DNA of 64,000 nt, from contig NZ_JACRMG010000035.1 in the NCBI RefSeq assembly GCF_016219575.1, positions 118,540 to 182,539 on the forward strand, given 5' to 3'. A program made the translations under genes and the position numbers. Shown here in pieces: positions 51,970 through 60,833 of the stretch (its first letter is position 1; every line of letters starts with the position of its first letter). Under the pieces are notes generated by a model. The model was not told the DNA's origin. It searched no databases and worked only from the letters and a program-made list of their open reading frames with translations. Source of the stretch: Bradyrhizobium sp. (GTDB taxonomy: Bacteria; Pseudomonadota; Alphaproteobacteria; Rhizobiales; Xanthobacteraceae).

Positions 51970-52344
51970 CTACCGCAGGCGCTGCCGCAGCGCCGCTTCC
52001 AGCGCATCGCTGCGGCAGGGCTTTGGCAGCATCGGCGTTTCCTTGAGCGGCGCCGGCAATCCGAAGTCGCGGCCGTAGCCGGTGACGAAGACGAACGGGA
52101 TCTTCATCGCCTGCAACCTCTCGGCCACCGCAAAACTGTTGCCGCTGACGAGGGCAACATCGAGCAGCGCGAAATCCGGCGCGCGATCGTCGATCAGCTT
52201 CAGTGCGCGCGCCGCGCTGCCCGCGGTGCGCACCCTCTTCACGCCGAAGCCGAGAATCCTGTCCTCGAAATCCAGCGCGATGATCGCGTCGTCCTCCACG
52301 ATCAGGACGTCATTGGGCAATCCCTGGGAATTGGCGGGTTCCAT
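51970..52344 (-). CDS. single-domain response regulator
   Basis: The 124-residue CheY-like receiver from ATG 52344 has the acid pocket (VLIVEDD, Asp18-Asp19), the phospho-acceptor Asp62 in FALLDVAL, Thr88 in VFVTGYG and Lys108 in MLPKPCR. There is no output domain, so it likely acts in a phosphorelay or by protein contact. No histidine kinase is in the window. It diverges from the Crp/Fnr gene. Confidence 0.9.
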   Translation of the reverse strand: MEPANSQGLPNDVLIVEDDAIIALDFEDRILGFGVKRVRTAGSAARALKLIDDRAPDFALLDVALVSGNSFAVAERLQAMKIPFVFVTGYGRDFGLPAPLKETPMLPKPCRSDALEAALRQRLR

Positions 52345-52470
52345 GCGCTTGGATCGGTTGATGCCTGCCCCCGGCGGATGCCCGGAGGGGGCCTGATGGC
52401 GGCGCCTCCATCCAAGAGCGCGCCACCGGTTCCCGGCACGAAACCCACCACATCCGGCGCGGCGCTGTCT

Positions 52471-52484
52471 GTGCACTAGTGGAC
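52471..52484. promoter_or_regulatory. imperfect palindrome in a divergent promoter
   Basis: GTGCACTAGTGGAC has one mismatch in its symmetry and lies between the response regulator and Crp/Fnr genes, 55 bases before the latter. Confidence 0.25.
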
Positions 52485-52538
52485 ATAACTCGGGAACCCA
52501 ATCGCCTATCTTCGCTTTATCGGGTCGGAGGGAATGGC

Positions 52539-53300
52539 ATGCTGACGCGAAGGGAGCAGATGACCGAGGTGAGCGATCGCCCGTTCAACAACCTGTTGCG
52601 GCGGCTGAACGCTGCCGATTATGCGCTGCTGGCGCCGCAATTGAGCGCCGACGAGGCAAAGCCGGGCGACCTGCTCTACAATCCCGGTGACAACGTTCAG
52701 ACCGTGCACTTTCCGTGCGGACCGACGCTCGTCTCCTACATGGTTCCCAATGAAGACGGTCGCGATGTCGAGACTATCCTGATTGGCCGCGAAGGTGCGG
52801 TCGGCGGCATCGTCAGCCACGGCTTCCTGCCGGCCTATACCCGCATCACCGTCAAGTTCGGCGGACCGGTGGTGCGGCTTGCCGTCAGCAAGCTCGACAC
52901 GGCAAAGTCCCATTCGCCCAGCCTGCGCAACGTGTTTGCCCGTTATGCCGATTGCATGCTGGCGCAGATATTCCAGTCGACCGCCTGCAATGCCATCCAT
53001 TCGATCGAGCAGCGCACGGCGAAATGGATCATCTCAGCCATGGAGCGCACCGACGGCGACAACACCGTACCGCTCACCCATGAGCAGCTGGCCACCCTGC
53101 TCGGGGTCGGCCGTTCCTATGCCAGCCGGGTGATCCAGACCTTCAAGGCGGAGGGCGTGCTGGAGACCCGTCGTGGCGCCATCCTGGTGCGCAACCCGGA
53201 TGCCCTGCGCCTGCACTCCTGCCTGTGCAACGAGGCCGTCAAAACCCACTTCGAGGAGGTCTTGCGGGGGGTCTATCCCGACCCCGGGAAAGACAATTGA
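52539..53300 (+). CDS. Crp/Fnr-family transcriptional regulator
   Basis: The 253-residue protein from ATG 52539 (GGAGG upstream) has an N-terminal cyclic-nucleotide-binding-like barrel (DLLYNPGDNVQTVHFPCGPT, VETILIGREGAVGGIVSH) and a C-terminal winged HTH with THEQLATLLGVGRSYASRVI. No Fe-S cysteines of FNR type are present. It belongs to a large rhizobial group. A possible operator lies upstream. Confidence 0.9.
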   Translation: MLTRREQMTEVSDRPFNNLLRRLNAADYALLAPQLSADEAKPGDLLYNPGDNVQTVHFPCGPTLVSYMVPNEDGRDVETILIGREGAVGGIVSHGFLPAYTRITVKFGGPVVRLAVSKLDTAKSHSPSLRNVFARYADCMLAQIFQSTACNAIHSIEQRTAKWIISAMERTDGDNTVPLTHEQLATLLGVGRSYASRVIQTFKAEGVLETRRGAILVRNPDALRLHSCLCNEAVKTHFEEVLRGVYPDPGKDN

Positions 53301-53345
53301 GCGGGGCTGGTGCAAAATTGAGCTAACCAAACCCCCGAAAGACCG

Positions 53346-53373
53346 TTGTTTTTTGCCGTTTTCTGAATATATT
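53346..53373 (+). promoter_or_regulatory. possible sigma-70 promoter for typA
   Basis: TTGTTT (53346-53351), 16-base spacer and TATATT (53368-53373) make a plausible housekeeping promoter ahead of typA. Confidence 0.35.
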
Positions 53374-53394
53374 GCGCCGCAACGCGTAAGGCTC

Positions 53395-53426
53395 GCCCGG
53401 TCCCGATGTGGCCGGGCTTCCTTTTT
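53395..53426 (+). terminator. hairpin with T-rich tail in the typA leader
   Basis: GCCCGG (53395-53400) pairs with CCGGGC (53412-53417), followed by TTCCTTTTT. It ends the Crp/Fnr transcript or attenuates typA. Confidence 0.6.
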
Positions 53427-53538
53427 GGGGCTAAGCCCCTCGAATTTCAAAGGTTTTGAGCGTCATCCGAAACAGGCGTCCCGGATTTTCCGGCGGAATC
53501 GCGCCTCACCTTGCACGAGCTGACAAAGAAGCGAGCCC

Positions 53539-55365
53539 ATGAACCTCCGCAACGTCGCCATTATCGCCCACGTCGACCACGGCAAAACCACCCTGGTCGA
53601 CCGCCTGCTGCAGCAATCCGGCACCTATCGCGACAACCAGCGAGTGGTTGAGCGCGCCATGGATTCCAACGATCTGGAGCGCGAGCGCGGCATCACCATC
53701 CTGGCCAAGGCCGCCTCGGTGCAGTGGAAGGATACCCGCATCAACATCGTCGACACGCCCGGCCACGCCGATTTCGGCGGCGAGGTCGAGCGCATCCTCA
53801 ACATGGTCGACGGCGCGCTGGTGCTGGTGGACGCCGCCGAAGGCCCGCTGCCGCAAACCAAGTTCGTGGTGTCGAAGGCGCTCAAGGTCGGCCTGAAGCC
53901 GATCGTCGTCATCAACAAGGTGGACCGCCCCGACGCGCGGCCGACCGAAGTCATCAACGAGGTGTTCGATCTCTTCGCCGCGCTCGACGCCAGCGAGGAG
54001 CAACTCGATTTCCCGATCCTCTACGGGTCTGCCAAGCAGGGCTGGATGGCGGAAAGCCCGGAAGGCCCGAAGGACAAGGGCATGCAGCCGCTGTTCGACC
54101 TGATCGAGCGCCATGTCGCCCCGCCCAAGGTCGAGGAAGGGCCGTTCCGCATGATCGGCACCATTCTCGAAGCCAATCCCTATCTCGGCCGCATCATCAC
54201 CGGCCGCATCACCTCCGGCTCGATCAAGCCGAACCAGCAGGTCAAGGTGCTCAGCGCCGACGGCAAGGTGATCGAACAGGGACGGCTGACCAAGATTCTC
54301 GCCTTCCGCGGCATCGAGCGCACGCCGCTGGAGGAAGCCGAAGCCGGCGACATCGTCGCCATTGCCGGCCTCACCAAGGGCACTGTCGCCGACACCTTCT
54401 GCGATCCCAGCGTGGACATACCGCTGCCGGCGCAGCCGATCGATCCGCCGACGGTGTCGATGTCCTTCATCGTCAACAACTCGCCGCTCGCCGGCACCGA
54501 AGGCGACAAGGTCACCTCCCGCATGATCCGCGACCGCCTGCTGCGCGAGGCCGAGGGCAATGTCGCGCTGCGCGTGGTCGAAGCCTCCGACAAGGACGCG
54601 ATGGAAGTGTCCGGCCGCGGCGAATTGCAGCTGGCGATCCTGATCGAGACCATGCGTCGCGAGGGCTTTGAGCTCTCGGTGTCGCGCCCGCGCGTCGTGT
54701 TCCAGAAGGACGAGGCCACCGGACAGCTCAAGGAGCCGATCGAGGAAGTCGTCATCGACGTCGACGAGGAGCATTCCGGCGTCGTCGTGCAGAAGATGAG
54801 CGAGCGCAAGGCCGAGATGATCGAGATGCGCCCGTCCGGCGGCAACCGCCTGCGGCTGGTGTTCTACGCGCCGACCCGCGGCCTGATCGGCTACCAGGGC
54901 GAACTGCTCACCGACACCCGCGGCACCGCGATCATGAACCGCCTGTTCCACGGCTACGCGCCCTACAAGGGCGAGATCCAGGGCCGCCGCAACGGCGTCC
55001 TGATCTCCAACGACCAGGGCGAGGCGGTCGCCTATGCCATGTTCAAGCTCGAAGACCGCGGCCCGATGATGATCGAGCCGGGCTGGAAGGTCTATCGCGG
55101 CATGATCGTCGGCGAGCATACCCGCGACAACGATCTCGAGATCAACGTGCTCAAGGGCAAGCAGCTCACCAACATCCGCACCACCTCGAAGGACGAGGCG
55201 GTGCGCCTGACCCCGCCGATCCGGATGACGCTGGAAAAGGCGCTGGCCTATATCGAGGACGACGAACTGGTCGAGGTGACCCCGAAGTCGATCCGCCTGC
55301 GCAAGAAGTTTCTGGACGCCAACGACCGCAAGCGCGCGGAAAAGGCCAGAGAAGCGGTGGCGTAA
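53539..55365 (+). CDS. typA: ribosome-associated GTPase TypA/BipA
   Basis: The 608-residue translational GTPase has the G1 loop IAHVDHGKTTLVDRLL, DTPGHADFGGEVER and NKVDRPDARP, then the EF-G-like barrel and C-terminal domain with the family-typical RGLIGYQGELLTDTRGTAIM and VYRGMIVGEHTRDNDLEINV. It assists ribosome assembly and stress growth. Length is normal. A family G repeat follows. Confidence 0.97.
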   Translation: MNLRNVAIIAHVDHGKTTLVDRLLQQSGTYRDNQRVVERAMDSNDLERERGITILAKAASVQWKDTRINIVDTPGHADFGGEVERILNMVDGALVLVDAAEGPLPQTKFVVSKALKVGLKPIVVINKVDRPDARPTEVINEVFDLFAALDASEEQLDFPILYGSAKQGWMAESPEGPKDKGMQPLFDLIERHVAPPKVEEGPFRMIGTILEANPYLGRIITGRITSGSIKPNQQVKVLSADGKVIEQGRLTKILAFRGIERTPLEEAEAGDIVAIAGLTKGTVADTFCDPSVDIPLPAQPIDPPTVSMSFIVNNSPLAGTEGDKVTSRMIRDRLLREAEGNVALRVVEASDKDAMEVSGRGELQLAILIETMRREGFELSVSRPRVVFQKDEATGQLKEPIEEVVIDVDEEHSGVVVQKMSERKAEMIEMRPSGGNRLRLVFYAPTRGLIGYQGELLTDTRGTAIMNRLFHGYAPYKGEIQGRRNGVLISNDQGEAVAYAMFKLEDRGPMMIEPGWKVYRGMIVGEHTRDNDLEINVLKGKQLTNIRTTSKDEAVRLTPPIRMTLEKALAYIEDDELVEVTPKSIRLRKKFLDANDRKRAEKAREAVA

Positions 55366-55374
55366 GGTGTACTT

Positions 55375-55474
55375 GTCATGCCCCGCGAAAGCGGGGCATC
55401 CAGTACGCCGCGGCCTCTCGGTTCAATCACAAGCGTCTCTGGAATACTGGGTCACCCGCATGCGCGGGTGACGA
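55375..55474. repeat. bipartite palindromic repeat, family G
   Basis: GTCATGCCCCGCGAAAGCGGGGCATCCAGTA is mirrored by TACTGGGTCACCCGCATGCGCGGGTGACGAC, the same design as at 2428-2527. Confidence 0.8.
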
Positions 55475-55527
55475 CAGTTGCGTTTGGGCCGCTTCTTGCA
55501 CAACCGCGAACGTGCTAGAGCCCTCGC

Positions 55528-56793
55528 ATGAATTCCCTCCCCTCCAATGTCGACGTCGCCATCATCGGCGCAGGCGCCGCGGGCCTTGGCGCTGCCAATG
55601 CGCTGAAGGGTTGCGGCCTCTCCGTGATCGTGCTGGAAGCGCGCGACCGCGTCGGCGGACGGGCGCATACGATCCAGGCCGCGCCTGACGTGGTGTTTGA
55701 CGTCGGCTGCGGCTGGCTGCATTCGGCCGACGAGAACACGTTCGTGCCCATCGCCGAGCGGCTCGGCTTCGAGATCAACAAGGATTTGCCGCCGTGGCGC
55801 GAGCGCGCCTTTGGCAAGGCGTTTCCGCAAGCACAGCGCAGCCAGTTCATCCGCGCGCTGGATGAATTCTACGATCGCGCCGAAGAGGCAGCGGAAGAGG
55901 CGCGCCGCGCCGGTCGCGACGAGCCGGCCAGCCTCCATCTCGAACCTGGCAACCGCTGGAATTCGATGATCGATGCGATCTCGACCTACGTCAACGGCGT
56001 CGAGCTCGACCGCGTCTCCATTCTCGACATGGACGCCTATGAGGACAGCAACCTCAACTGGCGCGTCCGCCGCGGCTATGGCGCGCTGGTCGCCGCCTAT
56101 GGCGCCGCCTGCCCGCTGGCGCTGAACTGCGCGGTAACGCTGATCGATCATTCCGGAAAACGCGTGCGCGTCGAGACGTCGAAGGGCACGCTCACCGCCG
56201 GCAAGGTGATCGTCACCGTGCCGACCAACCTGATCGCCGACGAGACGATCCGCTTCCATCCCGCCTTGCCCGCCAAGGTCGACGCCGCGCGCGGCCTGCC
56301 GCTTGGGCTGGCCGACAAGGTCACGCTTGCGCTGGCCGAACCCGAGGCGCTGCCGAAGGAGGGCAACCTCCGCGGCGCCACCATGCGCACCGACATGGGC
56401 ACCTATCATCTGCGCCCGTTCGGCCAGCCCTGCATCGAAGGCTTCTTCGGCGGCCGTTTTGCACGGCAACTCGAAGACGCCGGCGACGGCGCCATCGCCG
56501 CCGCCGCGATCGACGAGATCACAGGCTTCCTCGGCAACGACTTCCGCCGCAAGCTGAAGCCGCTCGCGGAATCGCGCTGGGCGCACGATCCCTGGGCGCG
56601 CGGCTCGTATTCGCACGCACTGCCGGGGCATGCGGGCGATCGCGCGCTGCTGGCCGCACCGGTCGATGGCAGGTTGTTCTTTGCGGGTGAGGCGACGTCG
56701 CCGAATTTCTTCTCCACGGCGCATGGAGCAAGGGACAGCGGGGAGCGGGCGGCAAGGGAAGTATTGGCCGATATGAGGCCAGGGCAGGACTAG
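55528..56793 (+). CDS. FAD-dependent amine oxidase-type protein
   Basis: The 421-residue protein begins with the FAD-binding VDVAIIGAGAAGLGAANALKG and continues LEARDRVGGRAHTIQ, the amine-oxidase signature; GRLFFAGEATSPNFFSTAHGARDSGERAA closes the FAD site. It likely oxidises an amine or carotenoid-like substrate. It starts at ATG 55528 and is cytosolic. The next gene, of DUF3883 type, is 32 bases downstream. Confidence 0.88.
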   Translation: MNSLPSNVDVAIIGAGAAGLGAANALKGCGLSVIVLEARDRVGGRAHTIQAAPDVVFDVGCGWLHSADENTFVPIAERLGFEINKDLPPWRERAFGKAFPQAQRSQFIRALDEFYDRAEEAAEEARRAGRDEPASLHLEPGNRWNSMIDAISTYVNGVELDRVSILDMDAYEDSNLNWRVRRGYGALVAAYGAACPLALNCAVTLIDHSGKRVRVETSKGTLTAGKVIVTVPTNLIADETIRFHPALPAKVDAARGLPLGLADKVTLALAEPEALPKEGNLRGATMRTDMGTYHLRPFGQPCIEGFFGGRFARQLEDAGDGAIAAAAIDEITGFLGNDFRRKLKPLAESRWAHDPWARGSYSHALPGHAGDRALLAAPVDGRLFFAGEATSPNFFSTAHGARDSGERAAREVLADMRPGQD

Positions 56794-56825
56794 ACGGCCG
56801 CTGCCAATTCATTCATTTTTTTGGA

Positions 56826-57656
56826 ATGGCGGACGGCGAACGCAATGAGGATTGGACGGCCGAAGAGCTCGATCTGATCATTGCTGACTATTTCTCGATG
56901 CTGGGCGCCGAAATACGGCGGGCATCCTACGATAAGACCCAGCACCGGAAGGCTCTCATGGCCCAAATCGATCGCAGCAACGGCTCGATCGAATTCAAGC
57001 ATCACAACATTTCTGCCGTCTTGCAGCAGCTCGATCTACCCTGGATCAATGGATATAAGCCCAGGGCTCACTTCCAAAAATCTATCGTGAATGCGGTCGA
57101 GCGATACTTGCTCAAACATCCCGCCGCCCAGCACCCTGAGGCGCTGGCTCAAGTCTTTGCGGAGAGACCCCAGCTTTTTGTCGAGCCTCCACCTCAGATC
57201 GAGCCCAAGAAGGATCGCCCGGAAATTGTTCAGCGTCTTGTTCGAAAATTCAATCCCGCCGAGAGGGATTTCTTGAACCGCCAGCTCGGTTACAAGGGTG
57301 AGGAAATGGTCTTCAAGTTTGAGCAGCAACGCCTCAACCAGATGGACAGACCCGACCTCGCAAGAAAAGTCCGGTGGACGTCTCAGGAAGACGGCGATGG
57401 TGCCGGTTACGACATCCTGTCTTTTGATCAAAAGGGCAGCGAGCGGTTTCTCGAAGTCAAGACAACGGTGGGCTCGCAGACCGCTCCATTCTACCTGACA
57501 AGGAACGAACTATCCTTTTCCAAGGAGCGGCCTCGGGAGTTTCGAATCTGCCGCCTGTACGACTTCTCAAAAATCCCGAAGATGTTCGAGCTTGCACCGC
57601 CTCTGGACAAGTTCGTTCACCTTGAGCCGCTTTCATTTGAAGCATCGTTCAAGTAG
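56826..57656 (+). CDS. DUF3883 protein with nuclease-like motif
   Basis: The 276-residue protein has an N-terminal all-alpha part (residues 10-95, SNGSIEFKHHNISAVLQQLD and INGYKPRAHFQKSIVNAVER) that recurs fused to nucleases in defence genes, a Pro-rich linker and a C-terminal DUF3883 domain (about 145-276). Glu160, Asp196 in GYDILSF and Glu210-Val-Lys212 in RFLEVKTT match the PD-(D/E)xK nuclease core. Its base composition looks richer in A/T than its neighbours. ATG has a weak ribosome site. A stand-alone restriction-type or DNA-repair role is possible. Confidence 0.8.
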   Translation: MADGERNEDWTAEELDLIIADYFSMLGAEIRRASYDKTQHRKALMAQIDRSNGSIEFKHHNISAVLQQLDLPWINGYKPRAHFQKSIVNAVERYLLKHPAAQHPEALAQVFAERPQLFVEPPPQIEPKKDRPEIVQRLVRKFNPAERDFLNRQLGYKGEEMVFKFEQQRLNQMDRPDLARKVRWTSQEDGDGAGYDILSFDQKGSERFLEVKTTVGSQTAPFYLTRNELSFSKERPREFRICRLYDFSKIPKMFELAPPLDKFVHLEPLSFEASFK

Positions 57657-57665
57657 GGGGCGATC

Positions 57666-58073
57666 TCATTCCAGCACCCTTGCCCGCATATCCTCGTCCG
57701 GCACGAAGCATTGGTCGTACCTGCCGAAGATGCGATAGCGGTTGTGGGCGATGAAGCTGTAGACGAGGTCGCGCAGCGGCCTCGGCACGGCGAACAGGAT
57801 CATCATCCATTGCCAGCCGGGGAGCTGGCTCAGCACGGTCAGCGCGGCGTCGGACTTGAACCAGACGGCGCCGCCGTGGACGACGGCATTGGTGTCGGGA
57901 TCGGCGGGGTTGATGCCGATCACCTGCGCAAGGCGGGTGCCGTAGGGCGACTGGATCGCAGTGAAACGGAATTTCCGGTTCACGTCGCGCGTGGCGACGA
58001 ATCTCACCCAGCGCGAGCAGAACACGCAGACGCCGTCATAGAGGATCACGTTGTCGTCGGGCCAGTTCGTCAT
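57666..58073 (-). CDS. DCC-type (DUF393) thiol-disulfide oxidoreductase
   Basis: The 135-residue protein starts at ATG 58073 and has LYDGVCVFCSRWVRFVATRD, the CxxC motif at Cys16/Cys19 that defines the DCC family. A hydrophobic segment WQWMMILFAVPRPLRDLVY follows. It probably shuffles disulfides. It lies 80 bases after the SDR-DoxX fusion on the same strand and may share its transcript. Confidence 0.88.
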   Translation of the reverse strand: MTNWPDDNVILYDGVCVFCSRWVRFVATRDVNRKFRFTAIQSPYGTRLAQVIGINPADPDTNAVVHGGAVWFKSDAALTVLSQLPGWQWMMILFAVPRPLRDLVYSFIAHNRYRIFGRYDQCFVPDEDMRARVLE

Positions 58074-58153
58074 CCTTGCCTCATTTGACGCGTGTTCTTC
58101 CAGCGACCCGGGCCTCCCCTCGGGTCAGGCCCGAGGGCATGCTTGGCCCTATT

Positions 58154-59467
58154 CTATCGGTTGTCCAGCGTCAGCAGCGCGACCAGCATCAGCACGATGG
58201 CGGGACCGGTCTTCACCAGTGCGCCGAGCGGCTCGATCCAGAGGTCGGGCGCCAGGATAGCGGCGCCCGCCATGTAGCCGAGCGAGGCCACGATGCCGGC
58301 GACCAGGCCGAGGGCGCAGGTGCGGCGGAAGGCGATCAGGAGACCGATTGCCATGTCCATCAGGCTGGTGAGTACCGTGACCGGCGCGACCGTGGCTTCC
58401 GGGAAATTGTGGGCGCGCAGGATGTTCGCTGCGGCATCATAGGAAATCGCCAGCGCGATGAAGCCCGAGACCAGCCAGAACAGCACGAGGCTCGCGATCA
58501 CCAGCGCCTTGACCAGGAACAGGCGGGCGAACCATTTGTCCTGGATCGAGGCGGAGCGGCCGGCCATCTGCGCGATCGATTTCGGCGCGATGCCGATGGC
58601 GGCCATCCAGGCGGCGGGATCGCCGGTGACGCCGCGGCGCAGCTCCGCCATCGCAGTCGTGCGCACCGGCGGCATCCAGCCGAACCAGCTTGCGAGATCG
58701 CCGAGCCGGCAACCGAGATCGAGCAGGAAGGCGGGCGGCACGATCCGCGGCCAGTCCTGCGTACCGAAGGCGTGGCGGAAATTTGCAGTGACGCCGCCGA
58801 GCGTGATGGCCTGCGGCTGCATCAGATCCCATGTCACCGCGTGCGCCTCGGCCGGATCGCGCGCCGCCAGCCAGGCGATGGTGGCGGCAATGTCCTCGAC
58901 GGCGACGGGCTGGAACGGCGCGGTGCGCTCGGTGGCGGGCAGATCGAGCGGAAGTGCTGCCAGCGCGCGCAGCATGGCGCTGCCGCCATAGGCCGCCGGC
59001 GCCACCACAAAGCCCGGCCGCAGGATGGTGCACGCAATGCCCGATGCCGCGATCAGCCGCTCGGCCTCGCGCTTGGTGGTGGCAAAGGCGGTGCGGTCGG
59101 TTTCCGCCGTGCCGGGGATCGAGATGTGGACAAGGCGGATGGCGCGGCCGCTCTCGCCGATCGCCTGCAACAGCCGCGCGACGAAATCGCGGTGCACGGC
59201 CGCCGTGTCGCTGCCGGGACCGTCCTGCAGCACGCCGAGGCAATTGACGACGACGTCGATGGCCCGGTCGCGCAACAACGCGGCCAGCGCCGAGGCATCC
59301 ATCGACATGATCGGCAATTCAAGATCGAGCGGGCTGCCCTTTTGCGATGCCGAGAATCTGCGAGCGGCGCCGATCGCCTCAAAACCCCTCGCGCGCAAAT
59401 CGTCCGTGATGAAACGACCGATCAGGCCGGAAGCACCGAGCACGAGGATGTTCGGATTTACGACCAT
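58154..59467 (-). CDS. SDR NAD(P)-binding domain fused to DoxX-like membrane domain
   Basis: The 437-residue protein from ATG 59467 begins VNPNILVLGASGLIGRFITDDLRARGFEA, an atypical SDR/NmrA-like Rossmann start, and has the SDR region through about residue 300. The C-terminal 110 residues hold four membrane segments (ASLVLFWLVSGFIALAI, TSLMDMAIGLLIAF, GLVAGIVASLGYMAGAAIL, AIVLMLVALLTL), matching a DoxX_3-type module. Together it looks like a membrane-anchored reductase. The gene is followed by DCC and preceded, with an eight-base gap, by DUF2269. Confidence 0.85.
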   Translation of the reverse strand: MVVNPNILVLGASGLIGRFITDDLRARGFEAIGAARRFSASQKGSPLDLELPIMSMDASALAALLRDRAIDVVVNCLGVLQDGPGSDTAAVHRDFVARLLQAIGESGRAIRLVHISIPGTAETDRTAFATTKREAERLIAASGIACTILRPGFVVAPAAYGGSAMLRALAALPLDLPATERTAPFQPVAVEDIAATIAWLAARDPAEAHAVTWDLMQPQAITLGGVTANFRHAFGTQDWPRIVPPAFLLDLGCRLGDLASWFGWMPPVRTTAMAELRRGVTGDPAAWMAAIGIAPKSIAQMAGRSASIQDKWFARLFLVKALVIASLVLFWLVSGFIALAISYDAAANILRAHNFPEATVAPVTVLTSLMDMAIGLLIAFRRTCALGLVAGIVASLGYMAGAAILAPDLWIEPLGALVKTGPAIVLMLVALLTLDNR

Positions 59468-59475
59468 TGCGCGGG

Positions 59476-59940
59476 CTAGAACGGTTTGACGAACATCAGC
59501 CAGAGGATAATCATCACGGCGCCGAATCCGGGAATGCCGCACAGCACCCAACGGCGGAATAGCGTGAAGTACCGCGGCGGCAGCGGGGCGCCCTTCACAA
59601 CCGCCGTTCGCGCGAGGTCGCGCATCTCGATCTGCATGAAGATCACAGGAACCCAGAACAGGCCTGCAATCAAGTAGAGCCCTAGCGCCGTCATCAGCCA
59701 GCCCTCGGTGATCGAGGTCGACGACAGCCACATCAAGAGCCCTCCGGTGACCGGCTGCAGCAGCACGGCCGAGAGCGTGAAAAGGAAGTCGGCGATGACG
59801 GCGACTTCCGCTGTCTTTGCAATGAATGCGGGGTCAGCGCTGCGGTGCGCCATCAGCATGAAGAAAGCAATCCCGATACCTGTGCCGAGGATCACAATGG
59901 CGCCGAGCGCATGGACATACTGGATAACGTGAAACAGCAC
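59476..59940 (-). CDS. DUF2269 family membrane protein
   Basis: The 154-residue product from GTG 59940 (GGAGG upstream) has four membrane segments: VIQYVHALGAIVILGTGIGIAFFMLM, VAVIADFLFTLSAVLLQPVTGG, GWLMTALGLYLIAGLFWVPVIF and GIPGFGAVMIILWLMF. His in the first segment is conserved in the family. Its start codon overlaps the stop of the hydrolase gene by one base, so they are translationally coupled. Confidence 0.88.
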   Translation of the reverse strand: MLFHVIQYVHALGAIVILGTGIGIAFFMLMAHRSADPAFIAKTAEVAVIADFLFTLSAVLLQPVTGGLLMWLSSTSITEGWLMTALGLYLIAGLFWVPVIFMQIEMRDLARTAVVKGAPLPPRYFTLFRRWVLCGIPGFGAVMIILWLMFVKPF

Positions 59941-60833
59941 TATCGCCTCCGCAATGTTGAAAAGCGCACGGAATCCAGGGCGCGACCGAGTTCGGGGCCT
60001 GCGAGCCTCACGCCGCTCTCGCTCTCCGGCAACCAATGCCCCTCGCTGCCGGAAGGCGGCAGCGCATGGAAGCTCGCCTTGCCGCCGGCGCGGCGAAAGC
60101 TATCTGCGAGCTGCTTCGAAAAGGCGGGCGCGAAATAGCTGTCATTGGCGGCGACCAGCCAGACGACTCTCACCTTGGCCCCCTTGCCGAACTCCGCGGC
60201 CGCGGCCTTCAGCGTATGCGGCGCGCAGATCTGATTCGGGAAGTCGTTGGCGCGGCCGCCGCGGCCGGCGGCAAAGACAATGATGGCTGAGACATTGGCA
60301 TTGCCCGCCATCGCAAGCGCGCCCCAGCCGCCGGCGGAATGCCCGACAATCACGGCGCCGTCCGGCTTGATGAAGGACTGCCGGCGCATGAAATCCGTCG
60401 CTGCGGCGATCTCCTCGGCGGTGGCGCGGCCGGAGCGCGCGTAGTCCGCCTCGTCGCAGCCGCCCTGGTCCTCCAGATATTTGCCGCCGGTGGCGCCATG
60501 GCCCGGCCGTTCCGGCACCAGCACGGCAAAGCCGCGCGCCACCAGAAAGGCTGCGAGCGCGCGGTATTCCGGCTGCTTCATCTGCGCCCGGCGCAGCACG
60601 TTCTGCGTCGTCGCATGCGCGATCACGGCGAGTTGAAACGGCCCGTCGCCGGCGGGACGAAACAACAGCGCGTGCGACTTAATGTCAGGTAGGGGTGTCG
60701 GCACCAGCCATTGCTGTATGCGGTTAGGCTCGCTTTCGCCGCCGGCAGCGCCGAATCCGGCTTGCGCGAATGCTGCGTGCGGCGCTGCGGCCGCCAGCAT
60801 GAACAGGAATAACAGCGATGTGAGCGCGTGCAT
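59940..60833 (-). CDS. secreted alpha/beta hydrolase
   Basis: The 297-residue protein has a signal peptide (TSLLFLFMLAAAAPHAAFAQ) and an alpha/beta hydrolase fold: PFQLAVIAHATTQNV, ARGFAVLVPERPGHGATGG and the nucleophile elbow VIVGHSAGGWGALAMAG. GHWLPESESG carries the likely catalytic His. It could cleave an ester in the periplasm. The gene is first in the hydrolase-DUF2269-SDR/DoxX series on the minus strand. Confidence 0.85.
   Translation of the reverse strand: MHALTSLLFLFMLAAAAPHAAFAQAGFGAAGGESEPNRIQQWLVPTPLPDIKSHALLFRPAGDGPFQLAVIAHATTQNVLRRAQMKQPEYRALAAFLVARGFAVLVPERPGHGATGGKYLEDQGGCDEADYARSGRATAEEIAAATDFMRRQSFIKPDGAVIVGHSAGGWGALAMAGNANVSAIIVFAAGRGGRANDFPNQICAPHTLKAAAAEFGKGAKVRVVWLVAANDSYFAPAFSKQLADSFRRAGGKASFHALPPSGSEGHWLPESESGVRLAGPELGRALDSVRFSTLRRR

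Noticed and set aside
53506..55119. Minus-strand frame of 537 codons opposite typA
   Set aside because: Antisense shadow of a highly conserved GTPase; no start context or motif.
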